Positions 18,851 through 28,479 of a DNA stretch of 30,200 nt are shown piece after piece. Source of the stretch: Chara braunii (taxonomy: Eukaryota > Streptophyta > Charophyceae > Charales > Characeae); NCBI GenBank assembly GCA_003427395.1, contig BFEA01000060.1, forward strand, positions 3,339,060 to 3,369,259. The letters run 5' to 3'. Each line of letters begins with the position of its first letter. Positions within the stretch are counted from its first letter, which is position 1. A program made the position numbers and the translations under genes. The notes under the pieces were generated by a model, which was not told where the DNA came from, ran no database searches, and saw nothing but the letters and a program-made list of their open reading frames with translations.

Positions 18851-19190
18851 GGGCCATAGCTGCTTGTAGATTAGTGTTAGCTGGCGGCCATAGCTGCCGT
18901 AGGTTAGTGATAGGTGTGTATTCGTGTGTGTGCAGAGTGTGTGCGTGGGGGTATCCAGGGTGATCCGGAGTTGAAGTGTGAAGCGAACAGTGGTGTTGGA
19001 CACAGTGACAAGAGTTGCGGTGTGTGGGTGATGATGCACCATAACCTGTTGAAGCGAGCTTACATCTGAACTGTGTCTTGGTTTCCATATCTTCGAGTTT
19101 TGAGTTGGGCGCTATGCGCCAATGTGATTCACCATCTGTTTGTATGCATATGAAGTGACAAAGTATGCGAGTCTGATTACACTGGCAAAT
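18851..19190 (+). repeat. LTR-like block 1 with GGCCATAGCTGC motifs
   Basis: GGCCATAGCTGC occurs at 18852-18863 and 18887-18898, followed by TG-rich leader-like DNA and a 'ggcgctatgcgcca' hairpin. 'tatgcatatgaagtgacaaag' and 'gcgagtctgattacact' resemble 'tatgcatgtcatgaatgaag' and 'gcaagtctgatttcacc' in block 3 (about 25559-25599). I take it for an LTR or 5' leader relic; no internal region with coding domains is attached. Confidence 0.45.
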
Positions 19191-19850
19191 CACTAGAAAA
19201 CACGACATGGAAGTACAAGATATAAAGTAGGAAATCACGGGATTCATCAACTTCAAATTTGGAAAAGACAGACCAGGAGGAATACAAAATGACAGACTCA
19301 AATTAATGAACTGGGTAATACTCCCACTAGACAGCAGGCCTCAGATAACAAGTGCCACAGAGCTACATTAGGACATCCTGACAGGCAGATCTCTAGGTAA
19401 GAGGCAACACAGAAAGCTCAGTCTAAAGGCCACAGTTAAATAATTGAAGCGATAAGGACACTGGTAGGTGGCGTCAGAAGTGGAAACATAATACCGAGAT
19501 ATGGAATATAACCTAATTTTTACAGGAATACAGTAGAGTGCTCCCAACAAGCACAACTCATGCACAGACACCAAAGTAGCCCTTTGACTAAAGCTATTAG
19601 TCAATACTGCCCCCAGGCTCCCCAGCAAACCAAAGCAGAGAAGGGAACCTGAATCAGAAGGCTCAGTTACAGAGTAGAGGGAGAACTCGCCAAATGGTTA
19701 AACCACCGCTAGCTTGCTCAGTGTTGGGAAAAACGACAACACGAGAATACACTCCACACATCGTTTCTCGGGGCTCCTGAGGAGGCTGGGCCAAAATAAA
19801 ACGTCTTGTCGGGGAAGGTCTTGCACACGGCAACGCTCACACCAACCTCC
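19190..19850. other. Unannotated stretch
   Basis: No gene, repeat or RNA recognised. Confidence 0.35.
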
Positions 19851-20020
19851 TCCTTTGCTCTTCTTCCTCCCCCTCCTCAATTTGTACTTCTTCCTCCAAC
19901 TCCACAGTTTGTACTTCTTCCTCCTCCTCTTCCACAATATCCTTCTCCTCCTCCTCCTCGTCCTCCTGCAAGTCCAGAAACAGAAAAGGATCGATTGGCC
20001 ATGCTCCCACGATTTCTATT

Positions 20021-20085
<65 letters not shown>

Positions 20086-20100
20086 TCCCCCCCCCCATCC
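19851..20100. repeat. Pyrimidine-rich CTCC tract and (CT)n microsatellite
   Basis: Interrupted CTCCTC repeats at 19851-19975 include the twice-occurring 'tttgtacttcttcctcc'. A pure (CT)n array follows at 20025-20082, then C-runs. On the minus strand the CTCC part could encode a Glu-rich tail after an acceptor-like 'tttctggacttgcag', but low complexity makes that unsafe. Confidence 0.85.
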
Positions 20101-20405
20101 TTCTTACCTCCGAGTCTACAATGTGATCTGGCCGTCGATTCGTTCTCCTCTTCTTTTCGTGGCTGCCGGCTTTACTGCCGTTCTCTTTTTTTTCCCCTTC
20201 TTTTTTCGTTTCCTATCTTCGTTTTTTTTCAGAGTTTCTAAGTGCCAGTTTTCTTCCCACTGAGTCCCATCCTGGGTTTCTGACCGTTGATTCTTTGTTT
20301 CCCCCACCTCTTTTAAAATAGGGCGACGGCTTTGAGATACCACCGTCATTGTGAAAGTGACCGGCCCCAGATAATTCCGGAATTTCGTTCATCTAGTTCT
20401 CATCT

Positions 20406-20459
20406 GGACTCGAACACACGTCTGCATTTTAACAGTTAGTAGGTGTACCAACCAAGCTA
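20406..20459 (-). repeat. tRNA-derived SINE-like segment (A and B boxes)
   Basis: On the minus strand an A box TAGCTTGGTTGG (20448-20459) is followed after 32 bases by a B box GTTCGAGTCC (20406-20415), the internal RNA polymerase III promoter layout of tRNAs. Between them CTGTTAA resembles an anticodon loop with GTT (tRNA-Asn type). The T-stem and acceptor stem do not pair, so it is not a functional tRNA. A tRNA pseudogene or SINE head is the likely identity. Confidence 0.55.
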
Positions 20460-20593
20460 GGTCTGTTGGTGACCGTTGATTCTTGTAATCAAGGACTCAA
20501 TTTTTTATTTATTTTTAATTTCCCCCTTTCCTGTCTCTCCTTTAGATTTTTCAAGCTTTCTCTTTTGAAATCACAAGGGTGAAATGTAGCAAT

Positions 20594-20714
20594 GGGCCTC
20601 GCTCCACTACTCAGAAAATGTGCAAAATGAGAATGAATCTCACGCTAGAACACGGGAAGATACACTGACATATTTTCGGCTCCAGCGCATGTGGTGCGCA
20701 GTGGAGCGAAGGCC
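20594..20714. mobile_element. GGGCCTCG family element, copy C
   Basis: Left end GGGCCTCGCTCCACTACTC, right end 'gcagtggagcgaaggcc', its near inverse. Interior words 'aaaatgtgcaaaatg' and 'gctagaacacgg' correspond to copies A and B. It is immediately followed by repeat R1 copy 3. Confidence 0.6.
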
Positions 20715-20715
20715 T

Positions 20716-20775
20716 ATGCCTGCAGGGAGACCCTGTATAGGCTCAGGAGTGGTCGTAGGTAGGTAGTGAAAGGAG
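20716..20775. repeat. Interspersed repeat R1, copy 3 of 3
   Basis: ATGCCTGCAGGG, 'ggctcaggagtggtcgtagg' and 'gtagtgaaagg' occur in the order of copies 1 and 2. Confidence 0.6.
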
Positions 20776-20779
20776 GGGG

Positions 20780-21560
20780 GGGAAGAGGAAAAAAAACGAA
20801 TAAAGGAAAACTTTTTCAACTGGGAGTATCTTTATCCCCACGTTTTTTTTTTTTTTTGGGGGGGGGTCACGGTCGGTTTTCTCTTCTCCAACACTTTTGC
20901 TGTTGGATCGCCTTCCCTCCCTCTCATTCGTTCCTTCAGGGACTCCCGCTGTCTCTATTTTTTTCTTTTCTTGTGTTTCTTTTCTCTTTCATATTGGCGT
21001 ATATTATTAATAGTGGTAATAATTGGGCTGCTTATCGGACAATACCACTTTCCTGCATGATGACAATAAAGTTGAAAGAAAGACCTTAAAAAAAGCTACT
21101 ACTTACTTCCGTTAGATGCCTATTCACAAAAAAAAAGACAGTCGATTCACAAAAAAAAAGGAAAAGAAAAGAAGTCTATTCAATGCGATTCAGTCCTGTT
21201 TCCTTGAATCTCAGGGGCGTACTCAGACTGGTTCTATCTTAAACGTATCTAATTGCATGTAACGAAATGATTTTCACCTTTCTGCAGTCACAGATGCGGG
21301 CCCTAGAGTTCGATCCCCAGACCTCACTTTGCCCATGTACAGTATTGAGTCGACCCGAACCCGTGATCTGTGTTTTGGTAGTTGTTTGTCGTCTGTCGTA
21401 GGTTTGTGTAAAGGTAGGGGTTTGATCTGTAGGTTTGTCGATTAGGAGTCACAGCTCTGTACAGGTCGTCGTGTAGATGCTCTGAAAGGTCAAGGTCGTA
21501 GCTGCTACATTACCCGAAACGCCAAGTCCACAGACTTCCGGAAGGTTCGGTTCCGGAAGT
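20780..21560. other. Unannotated stretch
   Basis: T-, G- and A-runs between 20790 and 21180; no gene. A plus-strand T-arm-like word 'gagttcgatcccc' at 21306-21318 resembles a tRNA B box, but no A box is convincing. Confidence 0.35.
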
Positions 21561-22000
21561 GGCCTTTCGAGGTGTCTTACGTTTAGTCAGAGGCAAGTGG
21601 GCAAGTGGTGAGCCCAACTGCATTACGTCGGCAGTGCAACTGCATCGAGTTGGCAGTGCAAACCCATGCAGTCGGCGGTACCGGTCCCAGTCAGCCAGAG
21701 TCCAGTCAAGCAAGTACCGTGTGGGACTGTGTGCACCAAGGGCCTGGGGAAGGGGCAGACCAACGAGTTACAAAAGTATAAATCACGAGGCCGCCCCCAG
21801 CCATTCATTCATTCGCTGCGGAAGCCATGCGGAAGCGCTGCTACAGCGTCTTGGGCGAAGGTGGTCTGCAGGTTGCCCGAAGACGAAGTGGGCTGAAGGG
21901 AGATCGTAGCCCTAGTTAGTGGTGGTAGTGCGGCCATAGCCGCTGTAGAAGGAAGTTAGACTTAGCGTTGGGCCATAGCCGCTCTTCTACCGTCGACATC
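21560..22000 (+). repeat. LTR-like block 2 with a TATA-to-leader core
   Basis: A TATA-like 'agtataaat' (about 21775-21783) lies upstream of CCATTCATTCATTCGC (21800-21815), then 'tgcggaagcgctgct', 'ggtctgcaggt' and 'gcccgaag'. The same order occurs in block 3 at 25126-25245. GGCCATAGCCGC follows twice (21932-21943 and 21971-21982). Upstream, short words ('ggcagtgcaa') are repeated. Interpretation: U3/R/U5 of an LTR retroelement, solo or decayed, since no gag-pol is adjacent. Confidence 0.5.
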
Positions 22001-22300
22001 CACTTCATAAACTGCTGTTTCTTCTTTTCCACCATCTTCACGTTGTTGTGACATATTCCGAGAATATCTCTTTTCAAACGCAACCACTCTCTCCCCATGG
22101 ATCAAATTAGGAGAGTTGGTGGTATGGGTGAGGCTCTATGGATGCGAAATGTGTTTGCCCCATCCAAGAATATTCCATAACACTCAATAGTCAAACGGCC
22201 TCATGGACTGCATTGACCGCGCCTTCAAATTTCTCGACCAGCCACCCGCCATGCTACGGCAGCGTGGTCCCATCAGCAATCTTGTGAAGGTCTTTTTTCC
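22001..22300. other. Unannotated stretch
   Basis: No gene or repeat recognised up to the minisatellite. Confidence 0.35.
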
Positions 22301-22562
22301 CTACCGTTCACCCGCGATGTTGTCTTCCCTACCGTCCACCCATGATGCTCTCTTCCCGACCGTCCACCCGTGATGCTCTTTTCCCTACCGTCCACCCGTG
22401 CTCTTTCCTACCTCCAGCGCATTTCCCTGCCGTTGTTTCCTACACTAGTCTCAGCATTCGCTTCCTCCTGACCCTGCTTCTCTTCCTCCTTGACTGTGCA
22501 CTGTTTCGGTCCAACCACGATGCTCTCTTCCCTACCTCCAACGCATTTCCCTGCCGCTGTTT
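22301..22562. repeat. 28-bp minisatellite nested with a 124-bp-spaced duplication
   Basis: 'ctaccgtccaccc(g/a)tgatg' units recur at 22301, 22329, 22357 and 22385, an exact 28-base period. Next to it 'cctacctcca(g/a)cgcatttc' plus 'cctgccg' occurs at 22407 and again at 22531. A long plus-strand frame crosses the area but consists of repeat translation. Confidence 0.9.
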
Positions 22563-22599
22563 TCCCTCAGTCCAGCGAGTGTCTCTCTCTCAACGTTTG

Positions 22600-23400
22600 G
22601 GAGGTCCTGGGCGTGTACAGCAAGACTTGGCAATGAGGCAATCCGGATGCAACGAACACTTGGAGCCATGTCGCACAGTTGGGTTGGCCCAACTGCTTCG
22701 ATCCCAGGCCGCTACCTGAATCGGGCCCGAGCACACACACTTTGGCCCGACGTGAAGCTATTGGGAACTCCCACAAGCAGCCTAGGCAGACAAAAGTCTG
22801 GGTTGGCCGGGTTTGCATTCACCTGGGCACAGAGGTGGGCCATTGTGCACACCATTAGACACTGCTGCTCTAGGATGCTGACAGGTTGTTATGGAGACAA
22901 TCAAGAAGGATAGAGGGGGATGTGATTCCATTTAAAGATCGTTTATGATTATTATTATTTATTTTCATTCTGCATACATTTTGCATACATCTGCAAGAAT
23001 GAAAGAAGTGTGAAGACGAGATGAGACAACTCACCCAGAAACACCCTTCAATTGCAGTTCACACCTCAAACGTGTTGCAGAAGTGCTGCTTCTGTCATGC
23101 AACAGTCTTTTTGAAGAGCATGCGCGAGGCACAAACTGTCATAGATACAACCTGCACACATAAACAACCAAACAACAAAGGAAAGATCAAAACCGAAGCA
23201 ACATTTTAGAGTTTTTCGTAGGTACCAGTCCGGTAACGCCTAGCTCTAGGGCCTGCAAAAGGGGAATATCATACTGCAATGATGTTCCAGGACAAGAGCA
23301 GAATCTGGTGCCTGAATAGCAAATAGACCTGGGACTGGAACTGGGACGAAAGGAATGACCACAATTCAAACCCGGGGCCAGGACAAGATTTGGCGCCTGA
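22600..23400. other. Unannotated stretch
   Basis: A hairpin CAGTTGGG/CCCAACTG lies at 22676-22695 and a duplicated 'ttttgcatacat'-type word near 22970-22990. 'ccaggacaaga' with a nearby 'tgg(t/c)gcctga' occurs twice (about 23288 and 23379). No gene. Confidence 0.4.
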
Positions 23401-23960
23401 GATCTAGGATCAGATCAAACACTTCTCACATGGGACTTGAGACCTGAACTGGACCTGGAACTATGACTCGAGACCCATGACCTGGGACGGGACCTAGGAC
23501 GTATGACCTATGACTTGGGAATCCAACCTGGAACCGGACCTGGGACTCAAGACTTGGGACCTGGAATGTGGGACGGTGGGATGTGGAACTTGGGACTTGG
23601 GACCTGGAACCTGTACTTGGGACCTAGGACCTAGGACTTGGCACGAGACTTGGACCCAGACCTAAACCCGACCTGAAACCGGGTCTGCGACTTGGGACTT
23701 GGGAGCCAAAATGTGGGACTTGGGACTTGGAACTTAGGATCTAGTACCTCAGACCTGGACCCAAGATCTGGGACCAAGGACCAGACCTGGAACCGAACCT
23801 GAAACCGGAGCTGGGACATGAGACCTGGGAACACACCTGGGATAATACACGGAAAAGAGACCTTGGACCTGGAACTTAGGACCTGGAACCCGACCAGGCA
23901 CCGGACCGACGTGAGACCCGAGACCAGACCTAGGACAATACCTGCGAGACCCGGTTCAAC
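23400..23960. repeat. Degenerate heptamer minisatellite GGGACCT
   Basis: Words GGGACTT, GGGACCT, GGAACCT and GGACCTA follow one another with a 7-base rhythm for more than 500 bases, clearest around 23580-23640. Looser 'gaccaggcct' and 'ccaaggac' words continue to about 24330. The minus strand stays open for 141 codons over part of it because the repeat rarely makes stops; that frame is not a gene. Confidence 0.85.
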
Positions 23961-24407
23961 GTGGTACCCACACACAAGGGCAAAAGATTGACTCAGATTC
24001 TGAAAGACCAGCCTAAGCATTATGAACCTATATGTATGCCAGAGGACTGACCTCAATCAAAGCCACCGCACAGAGAAACGAAGAAATCACTCAGATTATG
24101 CATGAAGAACCGGCCTAGGTACCGAGGACCACACCTAAATGCCGAATAACCAGGCCTGTCACCAAGGACGGGCAAAAATGTCGCCTACAACACCCCAGGA
24201 ACGACCACTATTCCAAGGACGGTGCTAAAACAATAAATGAGCAGGCACCATTCCAAAGACCAGGTTGAAGTAGTGAGGATCAGATTTTGTATTCTAAGAC
24301 CAGGTCCAAAGTCGAAAAACGTGGCCTTAGACTCCAAGGATGGGGTTAGAGCACGACCATTCTCGGCCTCGGGCCTCGAGGACTAGGTGTGAACGAGCAC
24401 CGCACGG

Positions 24408-24408
<1 letters not shown>

Positions 24409-24474
<66 letters not shown>
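24409..24474. repeat. (CT)n microsatellite
   Basis: Pure CT dinucleotide array of 66 bases. Confidence 0.97.
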
Positions 24475-24476
<2 letters not shown>

Positions 24477-24599
24477 CTTTTCTTTCGAGGACTCTTTAAA
24501 AGACTCGGACCTGCGACCTGTCAACATTTTCTCCCCCTCAAAGACCTATGGTCCCTTGCAGCTCCTTTGAAACGGTTTCACCCAGTTAGTCTGACCGTT

Positions 24600-24790
24600 G
24601 CAGACATCCAGACTCGATCCCTACACCTAGTACCCTTCAACCCTGTACATTGACCCTACAGCCCTGTGTGAGATTCGAACCTGTAACCTGTTCCTAAGTC
24701 GTATGTTAGCTAGTAACATAGGTTGGTAGGACTTGAACCCCAGATCCCCGTGTTAGCAAGTTAGCGTGTTACCTTTAGGCCTAGTTAGGT
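24600..24790 (-). repeat. Three tRNA T-arm-like motifs at about 60-bp spacing
   Basis: On the minus strand GGTTCAAGTCC (24729-24739), AGGTTCGAATCTC (24670-24682) and GGGATCGAGTCT (24610-24621) resemble tRNA B boxes. Preceding words (gctaacttgctaacac and gctaacatacgacttagg) resemble anticodon arms. No complete cloverleaf is possible. Perhaps a tandem of degenerate tRNA-derived pieces. Confidence 0.4.
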
Positions 24791-24879
24791 GTCTTCTAGA
24801 AGTCCCTAAGGGTCAGTCGGTCAGTTCTAGAAAGTCTTAGGTCTCTCCTGTCTGAGTCAGCAAGTATCAAGTGTGGGCC

Positions 24880-25620
24880 CCACGAGGTTTGCTCATGCGG
24901 TTTGGGCCCATTGGGCCACGCGGTTTGGGGCCCATTGGGCCACACGGTTTAGAGGGCCCAGCGTCCATGCGGTTTGGGGACCAGAGGGCCACGCGGTTTG
25001 AGGGACAGCGGGCCACACAGTTTGAGACACCGATGGGCCATGCAGTTTGGGCCCATAGGCCCTCAGGCGGTTCGGGGCCCATAGGCCCACGCGTTTTGGA
25101 CCAGATCGGGGCACCCGCCAACAATATAAATAACGAGGCAGCATTCGGCCATTCATTCATTCGCCAGGGAGATGATGCGGAAGCGCTGCTTAAGCGACTT
25201 GTGCCGGAGGTCTGCAGGTGCCCGAAGCCGAAGCGGGCAGAGGTTGGTGACGACGGCCATAGTTGCAAAGAGGAAGACGACGACAGCCATAGCCGCCAAG
25301 CTGTTGACGTCAACACCAAAGTGTAGTGTGTGTGTGTGTAGTGCATGGACATTAGATCTTTGTGCGTGCATGAGAGTGAGAGAGTGAGGTTGATGGTGAA
25401 GACAGTGAGAGGTTGAGGATTCAGACAGTGTGCAGCGGCCATAGCCGCTAGTTGTACCAGTTGATTTGAGCTGAGTTTCTGGCGAGAGGCCATACTTCGG
25501 AGTTTTCTGTGTGGGCACGTTGTGCCACTGCAAGTTTGTGCCATCGGTCTCTACATGTATGCATGTCATGAATGAAGTTAAGCAAGTCTGATTTCACCTT
25601 GATCTGGTTCAATAAAATCC
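24880..25620 (+). repeat. LTR-like block 3 with an upstream minisatellite
   Basis: From 24880 to 25110 a loose 20-30-base unit of the type 'gggccacgcggtttggggcc' is repeated about nine times. Then comes 'atataaataa' (25126-25135), CCATTCATTCATTCGC (about 25149-25164), 'tgcggaagcgctgct' and further words shared with block 2. GGCCATAG(T/C)(T/C)GC variants follow at 25255, 25285 and 25437. A polyadenylation-type AATAAA is at 25612-25617. The order tandem-repeat U3, TATA, leader, AATAAA suits an LTR. I see no TG/CA ends or primer-binding site with confidence. Confidence 0.5.
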
Positions 25621-26229
25621 GCATGATCATGGTGTGGGGCATAATCCTACAGTAATTCATCGAAAAATCGGTGCAGAACTTCAGGACATTGGGCCTCTCA
25701 GGCCCTATCTCCACTACACAATACTCTGCATGCCTGCACTATAGATTACAGGCTCAAGCCGCTCACCAAAATGATTTTTTTGGTTCATCCATTTAACTTT
25801 GGATGGAGTGGTGATTTATGTACACCCGTTTTTCAAAAAAGAGGATAGAATCGACGAAAACATGAAGACAAGCAACACTGTAGAGCCAAAAATAGTAAAA
25901 GAAAACCATTCTTTATAAACCGTTAAAATAACAGAGAATCAGACAACCCAAACACTCACAAACTCAAAACAGAAATGAGTAAAATAGGGTATAAAGCCAA
26001 TGAAGACACCTGTTGAGAACATACTAACTGGTAGTGGCAGCCCAAATTCAATATATTACATCCCTCACAGCTACCCTGCGATGAGCACTTGCTCCTCCTC
26101 GAAGCCACTGAAAAGGAAGAGAAAACACATGGTTTCCCTTTTTTTCTCTTTTTTCTAAGGGTCCACCTTCACTTTAACCATGGAAGCACAGTACTTGTCA
26201 AGGTAGCAAGTACTGTGTCTTCACGCAAA
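25621..26229. other. Unannotated stretch
   Basis: Nothing recognised except T/A-rich words and a small inverted pair 'cagtacttg'/'caagtactg' near 26189-26215. Confidence 0.35.
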
Positions 26230-26570
26230 ACACACATCCTTCACTAGCTATTTATTGGTTATTCATTGACTATTCACTGCCTTTTCTGCAGCTGCTCAGT
26301 GACACTGGTTGTTCACTGACTATTTACTACTATCCATTGGCCATTCACTGGCTATTCACTGACTACTCACTGGCTAATCACTGGCTATTCACTGACTACC
26401 ACTGGCAATTCCTTGGCTATTCAGCAGCTGCTCACTGGTTGCCCACTGGCTATTCACTTGCTATGCGCTAGACCCCGACACAAGTGGAAAGGCACATTCC
26501 TTTTTTTTCTGGCTATTCAGTGGCTATCCACTAGCTATTCACTGGCTATCAACTAGCTATTCACCGGCAT
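26230..26570. repeat. 11-bp minisatellite GGCTATTCACT
   Basis: At least 25 diverged units of GGCTATTCACT run head to tail, with slips of one or two bases and an interruption at 26470-26510 ('gaccccgacacaagtgg'), a word echoed just after the array ('gaacccgacacaattg'). The period is not a multiple of three, so it has no protein meaning. Confidence 0.9.
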
Positions 26571-26866
26571 AATTATTAATTGGAACCCGACACAATTGCT
26601 TTTTTTTTGCTGACAACTAGGGCAGAGGGACAGGTTTCTCCTGTTTGTTTTTTTTATCATTTGGTTATGTCATCTGTTAATTGTAAAGAAATTATTATTG
26701 TTGTTCACGTGCGGAATTGCTGCATAACACATGCATTCAAGTTCGTTCCATACTTTTATCTCTGGGTAGATTTGCAAGACTAATGATCCGAAGGACGATG
26801 CCCCTTCTCTCAATATATATATATAATATTATATTATATATATTTTATTATTTTTTCTTAGAAATA

Positions 26867-27131
26867 ATGGCGGATGCGGCATGTTTTGAAATCCTAACGG
26901 CAAAAATAACTCGCGCCGGCAAAGAAACCACGCACCAACTCGAAATGCGCGATTGCGGTCCAAAAGTATCTGTTTCTTTTTCTTTTGTTTTCCACTCTGA
27001 CACCACGACCCACCCCTGTAATTATGACACCCGGTCTGACACCACGGCAGTCGGTACTTCCGTTGCCTTTTCGAACTCGGCACGGTTTTCTTTGACGACG
27101 TGTGTTTTTTTTGCCCATTTGATACTCAAAG
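26867..27131 (+). CDS. Candidate first exon, unrecognised protein
   Basis: An ATG in good context (aaataATGGCG) opens a frame reading MADAACFEILTAKITRAGKE and later LEMRDCGPKVSVSF, up to a donor-like AAAG/GTGAGA at 27131/27132; the frame itself stays open to 27211. An extremely AT-rich 'atatatataatatta' block lies directly upstream, as in some plant promoters, and 'tttttcttag' could instead be an acceptor. The Ser/Thr/Phe-rich middle is not typical of a domain. I do not recognise it; a chance frame is possible. Confidence 0.25.
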
Positions 27132-27211
27132 GTGAGATGAACGTAGGATATATACTCCAACCCAGCTCACTAAGAAATCAACATAAGTGCCGAAAAGAAA
27201 AACAAAATTAG

Positions 27212-28206
27212 ATATTGAGACTTCTGAAACTGCGTTACCTTGTCAAAAGTGAAGGTCTGATCAATTTGCTTTCCGAGAATAGTCTGATAAACGGTAACAT
27301 ACTACGACTTTCACGGCATCCGTTCAAAGCTCCTCATCATTGCATGCCCTGATCACACACAGAGACAAACGAACTCATAAAAGAAATATTACTGTGAATT
27401 CACAAACCAATGGAAGAGTTTTAGCTTCCCAACAAAATCGTTTACAAACTGTATGATGAGGATGGTTCAGACTCTCTGTCTGGAATGAAGCAGTGAAGTA
27501 TTTGGTTGTCATCTTTCTGTACCGAGTTCCAGGAGCCTGCTGTGTGATGAGGATGGTTCAGACTCTTGTCAGGTAATTAATAAAAAATCTAGTTAACCAC
27601 CTAATTACCCATCAGCCCAGTTCAGTAGCAAATCAATCAATCAAATCAATCGATTGATTGATTGATTGCGCACGATTTCCAATGATTGGTCCCCCTTCCT
27701 AATCCTTCCTAATGAGTCAGGTCAGGTGAATCCTAATTCACTAATTACCTCTCCGATACCAACTGATGCATACTGGGTATGACCCCAGTGATGCAAAGGA
27801 ACCAAAGGATCAGCGAAGTGATGATAAGGACTCGGGCTCACAACAAGTCAACAAGAAAGCAATGTGAACACTAACAGGCATGAAATAAGACAATGTAGCA
27901 CAACAAAAGACTCAAATCACGACCTGACTCATGGACAGGGACCCGACTCATCCCAACATCGACACTGACATGTGAGAGAAGAAGGACCGCAAACACAAAA
28001 GAAAGGTCCCTCCTTGCACGCGCACATGAGAGGTATACCACGGATGAAGGCAGGTGAGAAGAGTGACACGAAGATGGAGGCGAGGGAGTAGACCAGAGTC
28101 GCAATAACGTTGTCTAAAAATAGTCTCCCTGTCAAGTGTCAAACCAATGTCTGCCCCTCCAACATCGAGTCAGATCTTGGGCACCATAGACCAGCCTCTG
28201 TCCGTA

Positions 28207-28208
<2 letters not shown>
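27212..28208. other. Unannotated stretch with two small repeats
   Basis: TGATGAGGATGGTTCAGACT occurs at 27454 and again at 27545. A tetranucleotide palindrome (aatcaatcgattgatt core) lies around 27631-27668. No gene is supported. Confidence 0.5.
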
Positions 28209-28288
<80 letters not shown>

Positions 28289-28329
28289 GAAGAAGAAGAA
28301 GAAGAAGAAGAAGAAGAAGAAGAAGAAAA
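28209..28329. repeat. Compound (CT)n and (AAG)n microsatellite
   Basis: Pure CT at 28209-28282 is followed at once by GAAAAAG and (AAG)n to about 28329. Confidence 0.97.
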
Positions 28330-28394
28330 GCAGAATATGGAGGGTGAAGGCGGAAGAAGAAGAGGATGTCAACCTCTCTCTGCCTCACCTGCAG

Positions 28395-28476
28395 GAAACT
28401 GCTGCCACGTACTAATGAGGCGAAGTGTCTCTCCATTCTGCGGGTCGCCGGCGAAGAAACCAGCTATGGCGCCAAG
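28395..28476 (+). CDS. Candidate internal exon, 82 bp
   Basis: Bounded by a strong acceptor (ctctgcctcacctgcag, ending 28394) and a consensus donor (GCCAAG then GTAAGT at 28477). In the frame starting at the second base it reads KLLPRTNEAKCLSILRVAGE and ETSYGAK without a stop. The protein is not recognised and no partner exon is certain. The CT/AAG repeats would lie in the preceding intron. Confidence 0.3.
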
Positions 28477-28479
28477 GTA

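Noticed and set aside
18576-19301. 241-codon minus-strand frame, Pro/Ala/Arg-rich
   Set aside because: It crosses the GC-rich duplicated block and an LTR-like leader; composition follows base composition and no domain is visible.
23631-24056. 141-codon minus-strand frame with FQVP/RFQV repeats
   Set aside because: It is the translation of the degenerate heptamer repeat.
24867-25544. 225-codon minus-strand frame with repeated GPMGP-like phrases
   Set aside because: It is the translation of the minisatellite in LTR-like block 3, with the opposite strand equally open.
26071-26107. Minus-strand terminal exon after tttttcag-like acceptor (GFEEEQVLIAG, stop)
   Set aside because: Only eleven codons, no partner exon, and the acceptor lies in pyrimidine-rich DNA where such sites are frequent.
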